From Kingella potus (lineage in GTDB: Bacteria; Pseudomonadota; Gammaproteobacteria; Burkholderiales; Neisseriaceae): a stretch of 64,000 nt of DNA. Every line of letters begins with the position of its first letter. Position 1 is the stretch's first letter. The notes beneath the pieces were generated by a model. It was given only the letters and a program-made list of their open reading frames with translations, did no database searches and was not told the origin of the DNA. The stretch lies in assembly GCF_900451175.1 (NCBI RefSeq), contig NZ_UGJJ01000001.1, positions 682,001-746,000 of the forward strand, written 5' to 3'. Of the stretch, positions 21,219 to 31,279 are shown one piece after another. The position numbers and the translations under genes were made by a program.

Positions 21219-22207
21219 CTTTGTTCGTCTCCTTGTTCGGCCGGCTTCCCTGCCGCTATACATTCCAACAATAAACGGTAAACTTCTTCCGCCCCAGGCA
21301 TTTGTCCCACGCCGCCGCAGTTTTTTGCCTTTGGCGACTGCTGCACGCCGGTTTTTTGCGGATCGGTATCCGTATAAATCCCCACCAGCGGCTTGCCCAA
21401 GGCATTGGCCAGATGCAAAAGTCCGGTATCCACACCGGCCACAGCAGCAGCACCGTCCAACAAAGCCGCAGCCTGCAACAAATTCATCTTGCCGCACACT
21501 TTTATATAGGGCGCGGCCTCAGCCATCTCCTCCGCCCGCATTTTTTCCGCCTCACTGCCCCACGGCAACCAAACAGTACCGCCATCATGGCGATGCAGCA
21601 TTTGCGCCAGTTGCAACCAGTTTTCGCGCCGCCACAATTTGCTGTCGCGGCTGCTTGCATGAAGGGCGGCATAATAAGGTTTTTGCGGCAATTCCAAACC
21701 GGTATTTTGCGGAACAAGCGCACCAAACGATATTTCAGACGGCCTCTCATAATCAAAGGCTTGGGCAAACAGCAAACGGTTGCGCAATACGGCATCCAAG
21801 CCTTTTTCCACAGGAAAAACCCGGCTGTAAAAAAACGCGGCCAAACTTTCCCGTACGCTTTTTCTGTCCAATCCCGTTACCGGCGCATCTGCCATCCGCG
21901 CAGGCAACGCACTTTTCAACAGCCCCTGGCTGTCTAAAACAAAATCAAACCCCTCCTGCGCCAACACGGTTTTCAGACGGCCTATTTCTTCCCAAGTTTC
22001 CTTTTCAAACAGTTTCTTACGCCATTGCCGCCAGCGCAGGGTATGGATTTTTTTCACAAAAGGATGCAGGCGGGCAATATCGGAAAAACCTTCCTCGCAC
22101 AGCCAGTGGAGTTCCACATCGGGACGCATACGGGACAAGTCGCTGACGGCAGGCAGGGTGTGTATCAGATCGCCCATGCTCGACAAACGTACCAGCAACA
22201 CTTTCAT
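21215..22207 (-). CDS. waaC: Lipopolysaccharide heptosyltransferase I
   Basis: WaaC (RfaC) adds the first heptose to Kdo in the lipooligosaccharide inner core, on the cytoplasmic face. The 330-residue GT9 protein begins MKVLLVRLSSMGDLIHTLPAVSD, the family start, and has the nucleotide-sugar binding segment GVDTGLLHLANALGKPLVGIYTDTDP near the C-terminus. It is first in a three-gene unit waaC-etfB-etfA. A DUS is translated as RPSEIS in mid-protein, and another lies near 21973. Confidence 0.94.
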   Translation of the reverse strand: MKVLLVRLSSMGDLIHTLPAVSDLSRMRPDVELHWLCEEGFSDIARLHPFVKKIHTLRWRQWRKKLFEKETWEEIGRLKTVLAQEGFDFVLDSQGLLKSALPARMADAPVTGLDRKSVRESLAAFFYSRVFPVEKGLDAVLRNRLLFAQAFDYERPSEISFGALVPQNTGLELPQKPYYAALHASSRDSKLWRRENWLQLAQMLHRHDGGTVWLPWGSEAEKMRAEEMAEAAPYIKVCGKMNLLQAAALLDGAAAVAGVDTGLLHLANALGKPLVGIYTDTDPQKTGVQQSPKAKNCGGVGQMPGAEEVYRLLLECIAAGKPAEQGDEQR

Positions 22208-22228
22208 TTTGCATCCATCCGATAACCG

Positions 22229-22244
22229 TGTTTCACGTGAAACA
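22229..22244. promoter_or_regulatory. parS centromere site (perfect 16-mer)
   Basis: TGTTTCACGTGAAACA is the exact conserved ParB-binding palindrome. It lies in the short gap between waaC and the nicotinamidase gene, 2.7 kb from the other parS. Confidence 0.92.
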
Positions 22245-22247
22245 AAA

Positions 22248-22922
22248 TCAATTTTCCGATTTCAAATATTTTTCGATTTCAGCCGCATCGGAAAAAACCA
22301 ACGCGCCCGCCGCTGCCATTTCCGTCCACGCCTGCGCGACGGTTTCCAGCGCAATGCCCCGGCAGGCGGCGCGGTTGGCAATTACCTGCCAGCTTCCGCC
22401 GCGGCAAAGCTGCAATACGGTGTGTTTGACGCAGTAATCGGTAGCCAATCCGCCCACCAGAACATAACGCACCTGTTTTGCCGACAGCCATTCAATCAGG
22501 CCGGTACTGAGACGTTCTTCAATATCGTGGTAGCACGCGCCGTAGGGATGCAGCTCGGGATCGACCCCCTTCCATACGCAATAGTCGTAGCCGTCCAAAC
22601 CCGGCAAACCGTCAAGCAGGCTGTAACCTTCGCTGCCGATTACCGCATGGGCAACCCATGTCAGATCGGCGTTTTTCAAACCAGTCGGCTTCAACATATC
22701 CACAGAATTATCCACAAGCCATGCCGCGTTCAAACTGTGTGCGTCTTTGGTCATAACCCGCAGATCAGCCAATGCCGCCTGCGCGTTCAATTCCGCCGCA
22801 ATGGTGTCGCCGCCGGCAACCGGAAGCTCTTGCGGACAAAGCGGGGTAAAGGTTTTCTGCGCATCTACATCAATCGAAACAATCACGGCCGCAGCCTTTC
22901 GCGGTTTGAAACAGGGAGGCAT
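22248..22922 (-). CDS. pncA: Nicotinamidase / isochorismatase-family amidase
   Basis: The protein (224 residues from 22922) has the cysteine hydrolase fold with the catalytic residues of nicotinamidases: Asp in VSIDVDAQKTF, Lys in CVWKGVD, and Cys in GGLATDYCVKHT. Nicotinamidase converts nicotinamide to nicotinate for NAD salvage. The metal-binding segment (MTKDAH) has the expected Asp and His. The start is uncertain: the ATG at 22922 lacks a ribosome site, and a GTG at 22886 preceded by AAAGG eight bases upstream fits the family N-terminus better. Another member of the fold lies at 32183-32713. Confidence 0.82.
   Translation of the reverse strand: MPPCFKPRKAAAVIVSIDVDAQKTFTPLCPQELPVAGGDTIAAELNAQAALADLRVMTKDAHSLNAAWLVDNSVDMLKPTGLKNADLTWVAHAVIGSEGYSLLDGLPGLDGYDYCVWKGVDPELHPYGACYHDIEERLSTGLIEWLSAKQVRYVLVGGLATDYCVKHTVLQLCRGGSWQVIANRAACRGIALETVAQAWTEMAAAGALVFSDAAEIEKYLKSEN
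22708..22716 (+). promoter_or_regulatory. DnaA box TTATCCACA
   Basis: Exact match to the high-affinity DnaA box, inside the nicotinamidase gene. Confidence 0.5.
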
Positions 22923-22976
22923 TATAACAAACCCCTTACTGCACCGTGCTACAATCCGTACACCTTTCAGACAAAG

Positions 22977-22985
22977 TTATCCACA
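22977..22985 (+). promoter_or_regulatory. DnaA box TTATCCACA
   Basis: Exact match, ending directly before the trmO start codon. Confidence 0.55.
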
Positions 22986-23654
22986 ATGCGCCACACCATC
23001 GAAACCATAGGCCGGGTCGTTTCTCCCTACACGCAGAAATTCGGCATCGCCCGCCAGCCCGGGCTGGTATCCGCTGCCGAAGTTTCCATTATTCTCGACC
23101 CGTGTTTCAACGAAGACGCGGTGCGCGGGCTGGAAAATTTCGGCTATATTTGGCTGCATTTTATTTTTCACGGCGTACTGGACGAAGGCTGGTCGCCGCT
23201 GGTGCGGCCGCCTCGTTTGGGCGGCAAACGGAAAATGGGCGTGTTTGCCACCCGCAGCCCCCACCGCCCGAACCATCTCGGCCTGTCGCTTCTGAAACTG
23301 GAAGGAATCGATTGCGCCGACGGCGTGAAAATCCGTTGCAGCGGCGCGGATTTGCTCGACGGCACACCGGTGGTGGACATCAAGCCCTATATTCCCTTTG
23401 TCGAAGCCAAGCCGGATGCGGCGGCAGGCTTTGCCGGCGAAGCCCCGCCGCTGCTCGATGTCGTCTGGCAATACGACGGAACATGGCTTTCAGACGGCCT
23501 CAAACGGCTCATCAGCCAATCCGTCGCCCAAGACCCGCGTCCCGCCTATCAGGACATTCCCGAACGGATTTATGTGATGGAAATTGCCGGACTGGCGGTA
23601 AAGTTCCGTATCGAGGGGCGCACGGCGGTGATTTTATCGGCAGAGGCCGTCTGA
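22986..23654 (+). CDS. trmO: tRNA (N6-threonylcarbamoyladenosine(37)-N6)-methyltransferase
   Basis: TrmO (formerly TsaA/YaeB) methylates t6A37 in tRNA using SAM. The 222-residue product starts MRHTIETIGRVVSPYTQKFG and shows the family stretch GGKRKMGVFATRSPHRPNHLGLS, then DLLDGTPVVDIKPYIPF, then the C-terminal small domain. The start is set by homology to the family N-terminus; the open frame extends much further upstream through antisense sequence. A DUS is translated inside as SDGLKR, and the terminal residues E-A-V plus stop come from another DUS. Confidence 0.92.
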   Translation: MRHTIETIGRVVSPYTQKFGIARQPGLVSAAEVSIILDPCFNEDAVRGLENFGYIWLHFIFHGVLDEGWSPLVRPPRLGGKRKMGVFATRSPHRPNHLGLSLLKLEGIDCADGVKIRCSGADLLDGTPVVDIKPYIPFVEAKPDAAAGFAGEAPPLLDVVWQYDGTWLSDGLKRLISQSVAQDPRPAYQDIPERIYVMEIAGLAVKFRIEGRTAVILSAEAV

Positions 23655-23745
23655 AAACGCCGTTTGCATGACGGCAAACACTCTCCGTTCCGCTTTCCGC
23701 AACGCCTTGTATTTTTAATGTTTTGTTCCATAACACAAAGGAAGA

Positions 23746-23774
23746 AGGCCGTCTGAAAAGTTTTCAGACGGCCT
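23746..23774. terminator. Inverted DUS pair between trmO and ubiG
   Basis: Tight facing pair between two convergent genes; should terminate both. A third DUS (about 23807) overlaps the ubiG stop. Confidence 0.7.
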
Positions 23775-23807
23775 GTTTTGTTTTTCCGGTTGGAAAACCG
23801 ATCTTTT

Positions 23808-24536
23808 TCAGACGGCCTCTGCGGGGCGGCAGGCAATCATATAGTTCACACCGGTATTGCCGCTCAAAAAATAGCGTTTCAGCAGCGGGTTGTAACCCAG
23901 GCCTTTTATATCCGCAATATCCAGTGCGCTTTGGCGGCACATCCGCGCCAGCTCGGCGGGCGTGATGAATTTCTGCCAGTCGTGCGTGCCTTTGGGTACC
24001 AGACCCAAAATGTATTCCGCACCGAGTATTGCGTGCAGATAGGATTTTGCATTGCGGTTGATGGTGGAAAAAAACACCATGCCGTCCGGTTTGGCCAGCT
24101 TGGCGCAGGCACGGATGATTGAAGCGGGATCGGGAACGTGTTCCATCATTTCCATACAGGTTACCACGTCGTAACCGTACGGGTTTTCCGCCGCCAAATC
24201 TTCAACGCTGATGCAGCGGTAGGCCACGTTTTCCACGCCTGCCGCACGCGCGTGCGCCTGTGCCGTTTGCAGCGATTTTTCTGCCAGATCAATGCCTGTT
24301 ACCGCCGCCGCGCCGCGCCGCGCCATGCTCTCGGAAAGAATGCCGCCGCCGCAGCCCACATCAAGCACGGTTTTACCTGTCAAACCGGCTTTGCTGTCGA
24401 TATAGTCGAGGCGGAAGGGGTTGATGTCGTGCAGCGGTTTGAATTCGCCTTCGGTATCCCACCATCTTTCCGCCAAGCGGCTGAATTTGTCGATTTCACC
24501 GTGATCCACATTCTGTTGCCGTGTGATGCCGTCCAT
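23808..24536 (-). CDS. ubiG: Ubiquinone biosynthesis O-methyltransferase
   Basis: UbiG performs both O-methylations in ubiquinone synthesis. The 242-residue class I methyltransferase has motif I DVGCGGGILSESMARRG, the acidic VTGIDLAEK loop and the CMEMMEHVPDP segment typical of UbiG. The ATG at 24536 is preferred over 24560 because AAGGAGAAAGGAT precedes it. The C-terminus P-A-E-A-V and stop are encoded by a DUS. Confidence 0.94.
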   Translation of the reverse strand: MDGITRQQNVDHGEIDKFSRLAERWWDTEGEFKPLHDINPFRLDYIDSKAGLTGKTVLDVGCGGGILSESMARRGAAAVTGIDLAEKSLQTAQAHARAAGVENVAYRCISVEDLAAENPYGYDVVTCMEMMEHVPDPASIIRACAKLAKPDGMVFFSTINRNAKSYLHAILGAEYILGLVPKGTHDWQKFITPAELARMCRQSALDIADIKGLGYNPLLKRYFLSGNTGVNYMIACRPAEAV

Positions 24537-24945
24537 ATCCTTTCTCCTTAATCCTAACATCCGTCAAATGCGGCACATTGTACCCGAAACGTTTTCAGAC
24601 GACCTTTTCCCTTTATTGTGCCGCAGAAAATCCGGTCGTCTGAAAACAGAATACAGATTAAATTAAAAATATAAAAAGATGATATGGATGAAGGCGGCCA
24701 TTATCTGTGGATAATTTGTTTTAATTTTTTTGTTTCATATAATTGCATACCTTATAAGCCTGTTGGCGGCAGCGGTTTTTACCTTGCATATATTCTGGAT
24801 GTTTTTCAGACGGCCGGATTTTTCTGCGGACAATTTGTGCTTTTCCACAGGCCGTCTGAAAATTTGTCCGCCACCGTTTCCCCCGCAGGCCTGCCTTTTT
24901 CCCGTATCATGCGCCGCTGTTTCAGACAAACGACAAGGATCAATC
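24537..24945. other. Divergent intergenic region ubiG/lpxC
   Basis: About 410 bases. It contains a DUS-like pair with altered core (CAGACGACC and GGTCGTCTGAAA, 24594-24647), a DnaA box on the minus strand at 24706-24714, an AT-rich stretch 24650-24740, and two facing DUS copies near 24812 and 24860. No gene is supported; the in-frame extension of lpxC into this region is not conserved-looking. Confidence 0.55.
24706..24714 (-). promoter_or_regulatory. DnaA box TTATCCACA (minus strand)
   Basis: Exact match (TGTGGATAA on the plus strand) within an AT-rich intergenic stretch. Confidence 0.55.
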
Positions 24946-25866
24946 ATGCTGCAGAGAACTCTGGCTAAACCGGTATCGGCCACCGGCGTGGGGCTGCATT
25001 CGGGCGAACGTGTCGCGCTGACGCTGCATCCGGCGGCGGAAAACAGCGGCATTATGTTCCGCCGCACCGATCTGGCAGGCGCACAGGGCGAAGCGTTCCG
25101 GCTCACACCCTACCTGATTAACGACACCCGCCTTTCTTCCACCGTGGTTACGGAAAACGGCGTGCGCGTCGGCACCATCGAACACATCATGTCCGCGCTG
25201 GCGGCCTACGGAATAGACAACGTACTGATCGAGCTGAACGCGCCGGAAATCCCGATTATGGACGGCTCCGCCCTGCCGTTTATCTATCTTTTGCAGGATG
25301 CCGGCGTTGCCGACCAAAAGGCGGAAAAACGCTTTTTGCGCCTTTTGAAAACGGTGGAAGTGCGCGAGCAGGACAAATGGGTGCGTTTCGACCCTTATGC
25401 CGGCTTCAAAGTTACCCTCACCATCGAATTCGACCATCCCGTGTTCAACCGTAGTGCACCCACCTTCTCCATTGATTTTGCCGGCAGCTCCTATATCGAA
25501 GAAATCGCCCGCGCCCGCACGTTCGGCTTCATGCAGGAAGTGGAACTGATGCGCTCGCATAATCTCGGCTTGGGCGGCAATCTGTCCAACGCTGTCGTTA
25601 TCGACGAAACCGACGTACTCAATCCCGAGGGGCTGCGCTATCCCGACGAATTTGTCCGCCACAAAATCCTTGATGCCGTCGGCGACCTCTACATCGCCGG
25701 CCATCCCATTATCGGAGCGTTTGAAGGCTACAAATCCGGCCATGCCGTCAATAATGCCCTGCTGCGCAAAATACTTTCCGACGACACCGCCTACGAATGG
25801 ACGGAATTTCCCGACAACGAAAGCCTGCCGCCGTCGTTTTTCACTGTGGACGGGCAGCTTCCCTAA
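24946..25866 (+). CDS. lpxC: UDP-3-O-acyl-N-acetylglucosamine deacetylase
   Basis: LpxC is the zinc-dependent committed step of lipid A synthesis in the cytoplasm. The 306-residue length is standard. Zinc ligands are visible: His in VGTIEHIMSAL, and His and Asp in RHKILDAVGDLYIAGHPI, followed by the catalytic His in YKSGHAVNNALL. Start 24946 (MLQRTLAKPVSATGVGLHSGE) has AAGGA eight bases upstream and the family N-terminus. Confidence 0.97.
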   Translation: MLQRTLAKPVSATGVGLHSGERVALTLHPAAENSGIMFRRTDLAGAQGEAFRLTPYLINDTRLSSTVVTENGVRVGTIEHIMSALAAYGIDNVLIELNAPEIPIMDGSALPFIYLLQDAGVADQKAEKRFLRLLKTVEVREQDKWVRFDPYAGFKVTLTIEFDHPVFNRSAPTFSIDFAGSSYIEEIARARTFGFMQEVELMRSHNLGLGGNLSNAVVIDETDVLNPEGLRYPDEFVRHKILDAVGDLYIAGHPIIGAFEGYKSGHAVNNALLRKILSDDTAYEWTEFPDNESLPPSFFTVDGQLP

Positions 25867-26222
25867 GCGGGGAAAACGCGCCGTAATCCACAAAAGCGGC
25901 AGGCCGTCTGAAAACCGCCAACAGCCGTCCCGCCACACGCACATCCCGCGCCCACAGAGTTTGCCAGCATCCAAGCATATGGAAAAAATAAGATAAAACC
26001 GGTTATCCACAGATACGGGCAGCCTTCATCAAAATCATCTTTTTATATTTTATATTTCCAAATAAAAGGAAAACCCCCGCCGTTTTTCCTGCGGCAAGCG
26101 TCTCCGTTATAAAATTTCATAAAAAGTTTAATAAAAACATCATCTGCATCATCAAACATTGGCATATGCCCTCCCCATCCTGTAAAGTGGCACGGTTTAC
26201 ATCCGACTCGGAAAGGCAGGCA
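25867..26222. other. Intergenic region lpxC to gnd
   Basis: About 355 bases with one DUS (about 25910), a DnaA box (26003-26011) and an AT-rich stretch 26035-26160 that probably contains the gnd promoter. No clear -35/-10 pair could be fixed by eye. Confidence 0.5.
26003..26011 (+). promoter_or_regulatory. DnaA box TTATCCACA
   Basis: Exact match upstream of gnd, next to an AT-rich stretch. Confidence 0.55.
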
Positions 26223-27671
<1,449 letters not shown>

Positions 27672-28150
27672 GGCCGTCTGAAAACCAATATCCGCTGTTT
27701 GTGCGGATGTGCCGTATGGTATGCACATGCTTTCCGATTTTCGGCAAAAAAGGCCGTCTGAAAGTCTAAAACGGATTTTCAGACGGCCTCATCATGTTTT
27801 TTTGCCGACCAAATAAATATCTCACTCCAAACCGCGTGCGTGGCTGTGCCACACACCCTACCTTAACGGAAAAGGCCGTCTGAAAATACCGTTTTCAGAC
27901 GGCCTTTTGTATTAATGGCAATAAAAAAACATACCCCGCTGTCTGTACAGGTAGGGTGTGTGGCACAGCCACGCACGCGTTCCCAGCCGCAGAAAAAAAA
28001 TCGTCTGAAAAACGCAAATGGAATGCCAGACGAGCCGAATCCGTATTTTCAGACGGCCTCTGCCGTTTGCCCGTGCTTGAAACCTTTTCAGACGGCCTCA
28101 TATAGCCGCGCATGAAAAATCCCTTCCGACATTTCAAAAAAGGCAAAAGC
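27672..28150. repeat. Repeat tract between gnd and grpE
   Basis: No gene. An inverted DUS pair (27751-27789) follows gnd. Two A-family hairpins in opposite orientation (27833-27861 and 27951-27979) enclose another facing DUS pair near 27872-27905, so the whole 150-base block is a nested palindrome. Copy C3 (28001-28059) follows, then a DUS near 28088. A possible upstream grpE start at 28112 lies at the end. Confidence 0.7.
28001..28059. repeat. C-family DUS-bounded stem-loop, copy C3
   Basis: Reverse orientation; the left DUS is degenerate (ATCGTCTGAAA), the inner CCGAATCCGT arm is intact. Confidence 0.65.
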
Positions 28151-28702
28151 ATGAACGAACAAAACACTACACCCGAAGAAGAGCAAACCCCGTCCGCAGA
28201 GCAGCCCGTCGCCGAAGCCGTTCCGCCCACTTACGAAGAATTGCAGGCCAAAGTGGAAGAGCTTGAAGGCCGTCTGAAAGAAGAAGAGCTGCTCGGTTTG
28301 GCCAACGAGCAAAACCTGCGCCGCCGCCACCGGCAGGAAATCGCCGATACGCATAAATTCGCCGGCCAGAAATTCGCTGCCGAAATGCTGCCGGTAAAAG
28401 ACTATTTGGAAATGGCCCTGCTCGATCAAAGCGGCAATTTCGATGCGCTGAAAACCGGCGTGCAGATGACCTTAAACGAATTGAACAAAGCGTTTGAAAA
28501 CACAAACATCAGCGAAATCAATCCGCAGCCGGGCGAAAAGCTCGACCCGCACCGCCACCAGGCCATTCAGGCCGTGGAAAGCACGCAGGAGCCGAACACC
28601 GTGGTCGGCGTGATGAAAAAAGGCTATGCCCTCTCCGACCGCGTTCTGCGTCCGGCGATGGTAAGCGTTGCCACAGCCGCCGGAGAGAATGCGGCGGAAT
28701 AA
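28151..28702 (+). CDS. grpE: Nucleotide exchange factor GrpE
   Basis: GrpE drives ADP release from DnaK. The 183-residue product has an acidic N-terminal tail, a long coiled-coil (YEELQAKVEELEGRLKEEELL, with GRLK encoded by a DUS) and the C-terminal beta-wing domain ending TVVGVMKKGYALSDRVLRPAMVSV. The start at 28151 is chosen for the AAAGGCAAAAGC leader and because relatives begin M-x-E-Q; an in-frame ATG at 28112 would add 13 basic residues. dnaK follows after 253 bases with its own promoter. Confidence 0.94.
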   Translation: MNEQNTTPEEEQTPSAEQPVAEAVPPTYEELQAKVEELEGRLKEEELLGLANEQNLRRRHRQEIADTHKFAGQKFAAEMLPVKDYLEMALLDQSGNFDALKTGVQMTLNELNKAFENTNISEINPQPGEKLDPHRHQAIQAVESTQEPNTVVGVMKKGYALSDRVLRPAMVSVATAAGENAAE

Positions 28703-28831
28703 AACAAACGCCGCACCGGATGTGTTTTCAGACAGCCTTTCACAGCCGCATGAAAAGCCCGCAAACCGCAGAAACCGTTTAACGGTTTGATTTTAAAATT
28801 CAAAAAGTTGTGATTTTTTTACAACACAAAA

Positions 28832-28857
28832 CTTGAAAACTTTCCCTTCCTCCCTAT
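28832..28857 (+). promoter_or_regulatory. Putative heat-shock (RpoH) promoter of dnaK
   Basis: CTTGAA (28832-28837) and CCCTAT (28852-28857) are 14 bases apart, matching the sigma-32 consensus CTTGAA-N13-17-CCCCAT closely. They lie about 100 bases before the dnaK start, which fits heat-shock control separate from grpE. Confidence 0.65.
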
Positions 28858-28955
28858 TTTGCAGCGCATGAACAAGACGGCCGGCAGCAGTCAGAGGCCG
28901 TCTGAAAACCGTATCAGTCATTTATTTATCATTTATTATTAGGAGCATACGCAAT

Positions 28956-30887
28956 ATGGCAAAAGTAATCGGTATCGACCTGGGTACAACCAACTCCTGT
29001 CTGGCCATCTCTGAAAACGGCCAAACCAAAGTCATTGAAAACGCAGAAGGCGCACGCACCACACCTTCCGTTATCGCCTATCTCGACGGCGGCGAAATCC
29101 TTGTCGGCGCGCCTGCCAAACGCCAGGCTGTAACCAACGCGAAAAACACCATCTACGCGGCTAAACGCCTGATCGGCCACAAATTCGAAGACAAAGAAGT
29201 ACAGCGCGACATCGAATCCATGCCCTTTGAAATCATCAAAGCCAACAACGGCGACGCATGGGTCAAAGCGCAGGGCAAAGAGCTGTCTCCGCCGCAGATT
29301 TCCGCCGAAGTTTTGCGCAAAATGAAAGAAGCGGCCGAAGCCTATTTGGGTGAAAAAGTAACCGAAGCGGTGATTACCGTGCCGGCCTACTTCAACGACA
29401 GCCAGCGTCAGGCCACCAAAGATGCGGGACGCATCGCCGGTTTGGACGTAAAACGCATCATCAACGAACCGACTGCAGCCGCACTGGCATTCGGCATGGA
29501 CAAAAACGCCAAAGGCGACCGCAAAATCGCGGTGTACGACTTGGGCGGCGGCACTTTCGACATTTCCATTATCGAAATTGCCGATATGGACGGCGAAAAA
29601 CAGTTTGAAGTATTGGCTACCAACGGCGACACCTTCTTGGGCGGCGAAGATTTCGACCAACGCCTGATCGACTACATCATCGCCGAGTTCAAAAAAGAAC
29701 AGGGCATCGACCTGAAAAACGACGTGATGGCGCTGCAACGCCTGAAAGAAGCAGCCGAAAAAGCCAAAATCGAGCTTTCCAGCGGCCAGCAAACCGAAAT
29801 CAACCTGCCCTACATCACCATGGATGCAAGCGGCCCCAAACACTTGGCGATGAAAGTTACCCGCGCCAAATTCGAGAGCCTGGTGGAAGACCTGATCCAA
29901 CGCTCCATCGAGCCTTGCCGCATCGCGCTCAAAGACGCAGGTTTGAGCACTTCCGACATCGACGACGTAATTTTGGTAGGCGGCCAAAGCCGTATGCCCA
30001 AAGTACAGGAAGCGGTTAAAGACTTCTTCGGCAAAGAGCCGCGCAAAGACGTCAACCCCGACGAAGCCGTGGCCGTAGGCGCAGCGATTCAGGGCGAAGT
30101 ATTGGGCGGCGGCCGCAGCGACGTACTGCTGCTCGACGTTACCCCGCTTTCGCTCGGTATCGAAACCATGGGCGGCGTAATGACCAAGCTGATTCAGAAA
30201 AACACCACCATCCCGACCAAAGCGTCGCAGGTGTTCTCGACAGCCGAAGACAACCAAAGCGCCGTAACCATCCATGTGTTGCAGGGCGAACGCGAACGCG
30301 CCTCTGCCAACAAATCGCTCGGCCAGTTTAACCTCGGCGACATCGCACCCGCACCGCGCGGCATGCCGCAAATCGAAGTAACCTTCGACATCGACGCCAA
30401 CGGCATCCTGCACGTGTCCGCCAAAGACAAAGGCACAGGCAAAGCCGCCAACATCACCATCCAAGGCTCTTCCGGCCTTTCTGAGGAAGAAATCGAACGC
30501 ATGGTGAAAGATGCCGAAGCCAACGCCGAAGAGGATAAAAAACTGCATGAGCTGGTACAAAGCCGCAACCAGGCCGAAGCACTGATTCATTCGGTGAAAA
30601 AATCGCTGGCCGACTATGGCGACAAACTTGACGCTGCCGAGAAAGAAAAAATCGAAGCTGCGTTGAAAGAAGCCGAAGAAGCCGCCAAAGGCGACGACAA
30701 AGCCGCCATCGACGCAAAAGCCGAAGCCCTCGGCGCGGCCAGCCAGAAACTCGGCGAAATGGTTTACGCCCAAGCGCAGGCCGACGCGCAGGCAGGTGCA
30801 GGTGCGGCGCAGCCCGAATCTTCCGCCAAGAAAGACGACGACATAGTCGATGCCGACTTTGAAGAAGTGAAAGACGACAAGAAATAA
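28956..30887 (+). CDS. dnaK: Molecular chaperone DnaK (Hsp70)
   Basis: The 643-residue Hsp70 has the ATPase-domain signatures IGIDLGTTNSC (N-terminus), VYDLGGGTFDISI (near residue 192) and VILVGGQSRMPKVQE (near 335), the substrate-binding domain with LLLDVTPLSLGIET, and the acidic tail ending in DADFEEVKDDKK. A good ribosome site AGGAG precedes the ATG. dnaJ is not adjacent. The strong antisense open frame across this gene is a codon-bias shadow. Confidence 0.98.
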   Translation: MAKVIGIDLGTTNSCLAISENGQTKVIENAEGARTTPSVIAYLDGGEILVGAPAKRQAVTNAKNTIYAAKRLIGHKFEDKEVQRDIESMPFEIIKANNGDAWVKAQGKELSPPQISAEVLRKMKEAAEAYLGEKVTEAVITVPAYFNDSQRQATKDAGRIAGLDVKRIINEPTAAALAFGMDKNAKGDRKIAVYDLGGGTFDISIIEIADMDGEKQFEVLATNGDTFLGGEDFDQRLIDYIIAEFKKEQGIDLKNDVMALQRLKEAAEKAKIELSSGQQTEINLPYITMDASGPKHLAMKVTRAKFESLVEDLIQRSIEPCRIALKDAGLSTSDIDDVILVGGQSRMPKVQEAVKDFFGKEPRKDVNPDEAVAVGAAIQGEVLGGGRSDVLLLDVTPLSLGIETMGGVMTKLIQKNTTIPTKASQVFSTAEDNQSAVTIHVLQGERERASANKSLGQFNLGDIAPAPRGMPQIEVTFDIDANGILHVSAKDKGTGKAANITIQGSSGLSEEEIERMVKDAEANAEEDKKLHELVQSRNQAEALIHSVKKSLADYGDKLDAAEKEKIEAALKEAEEAAKGDDKAAIDAKAEALGAASQKLGEMVYAQAQADAQAGAGAAQPESSAKKDDDIVDADFEEVKDDKK

Positions 30888-30907
30888 TCTTGAATCGTTG
30901 GAGGGAA

Positions 30908-30940
30908 AAACGGGAGCAGCAGATGCCGCTCCCGTTTTTC
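30908..30940 (+). terminator. Intrinsic terminator of dnaK
   Basis: CGGGAGC pairs with GCTCCCG around a 10-base loop and is followed by TTTTTC, 20-50 bases after the dnaK stop. Confidence 0.82.
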
Positions 30941-31010
30941 TTATCCGTAACCATAGCGTAACAAAATAGAAAAGATACAAGGCAGGCTGTACCATCGGCT
31001 TCGGAAAAAC

Positions 31011-31039
31011 TTGACATATATCTGCCGGGCGGGTATAGT
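31011..31039 (+). promoter_or_regulatory. Strong sigma-70 promoter of tRNA-fMet
   Basis: TTGACA (31011-31016) and TATAGT (31034-31039) are 17 bases apart. The tRNA begins 14 bases after the -10 box. Confidence 0.88.
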
Positions 31040-31052
31040 CCGCAGCTTCTGA

Positions 31053-31129
<77 letters not shown>

Positions 31130-31135
31130 CATACT

Positions 31136-31165
31136 AAAAAGGCCGCTGGGCACAGCGGCCTTTTT
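31136..31165 (+). terminator. Intrinsic terminator of tRNA-fMet
   Basis: AAAAAGGCCGCTG and CAGCGGCCTTTTT form a perfect stem with a GGCA loop directly after the tRNA. Confidence 0.88.
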
Positions 31166-31279
31166 CCGTCTGATACCGTTCAGCACCATCAACCGAATCC
31201 GCATCCGATAAGGCCTGCCGCTGGTTTTACAGAAAACTTCGGGTTGTATTTTTGGCCGGCTGCAAGGTTTTTTTAATTT

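Noticed and set aside
22158..22985. N-terminal extension of trmO
   Set aside because: The frame is open, but this part is antisense to the nicotinamidase gene and unlike any TrmO N-terminus.
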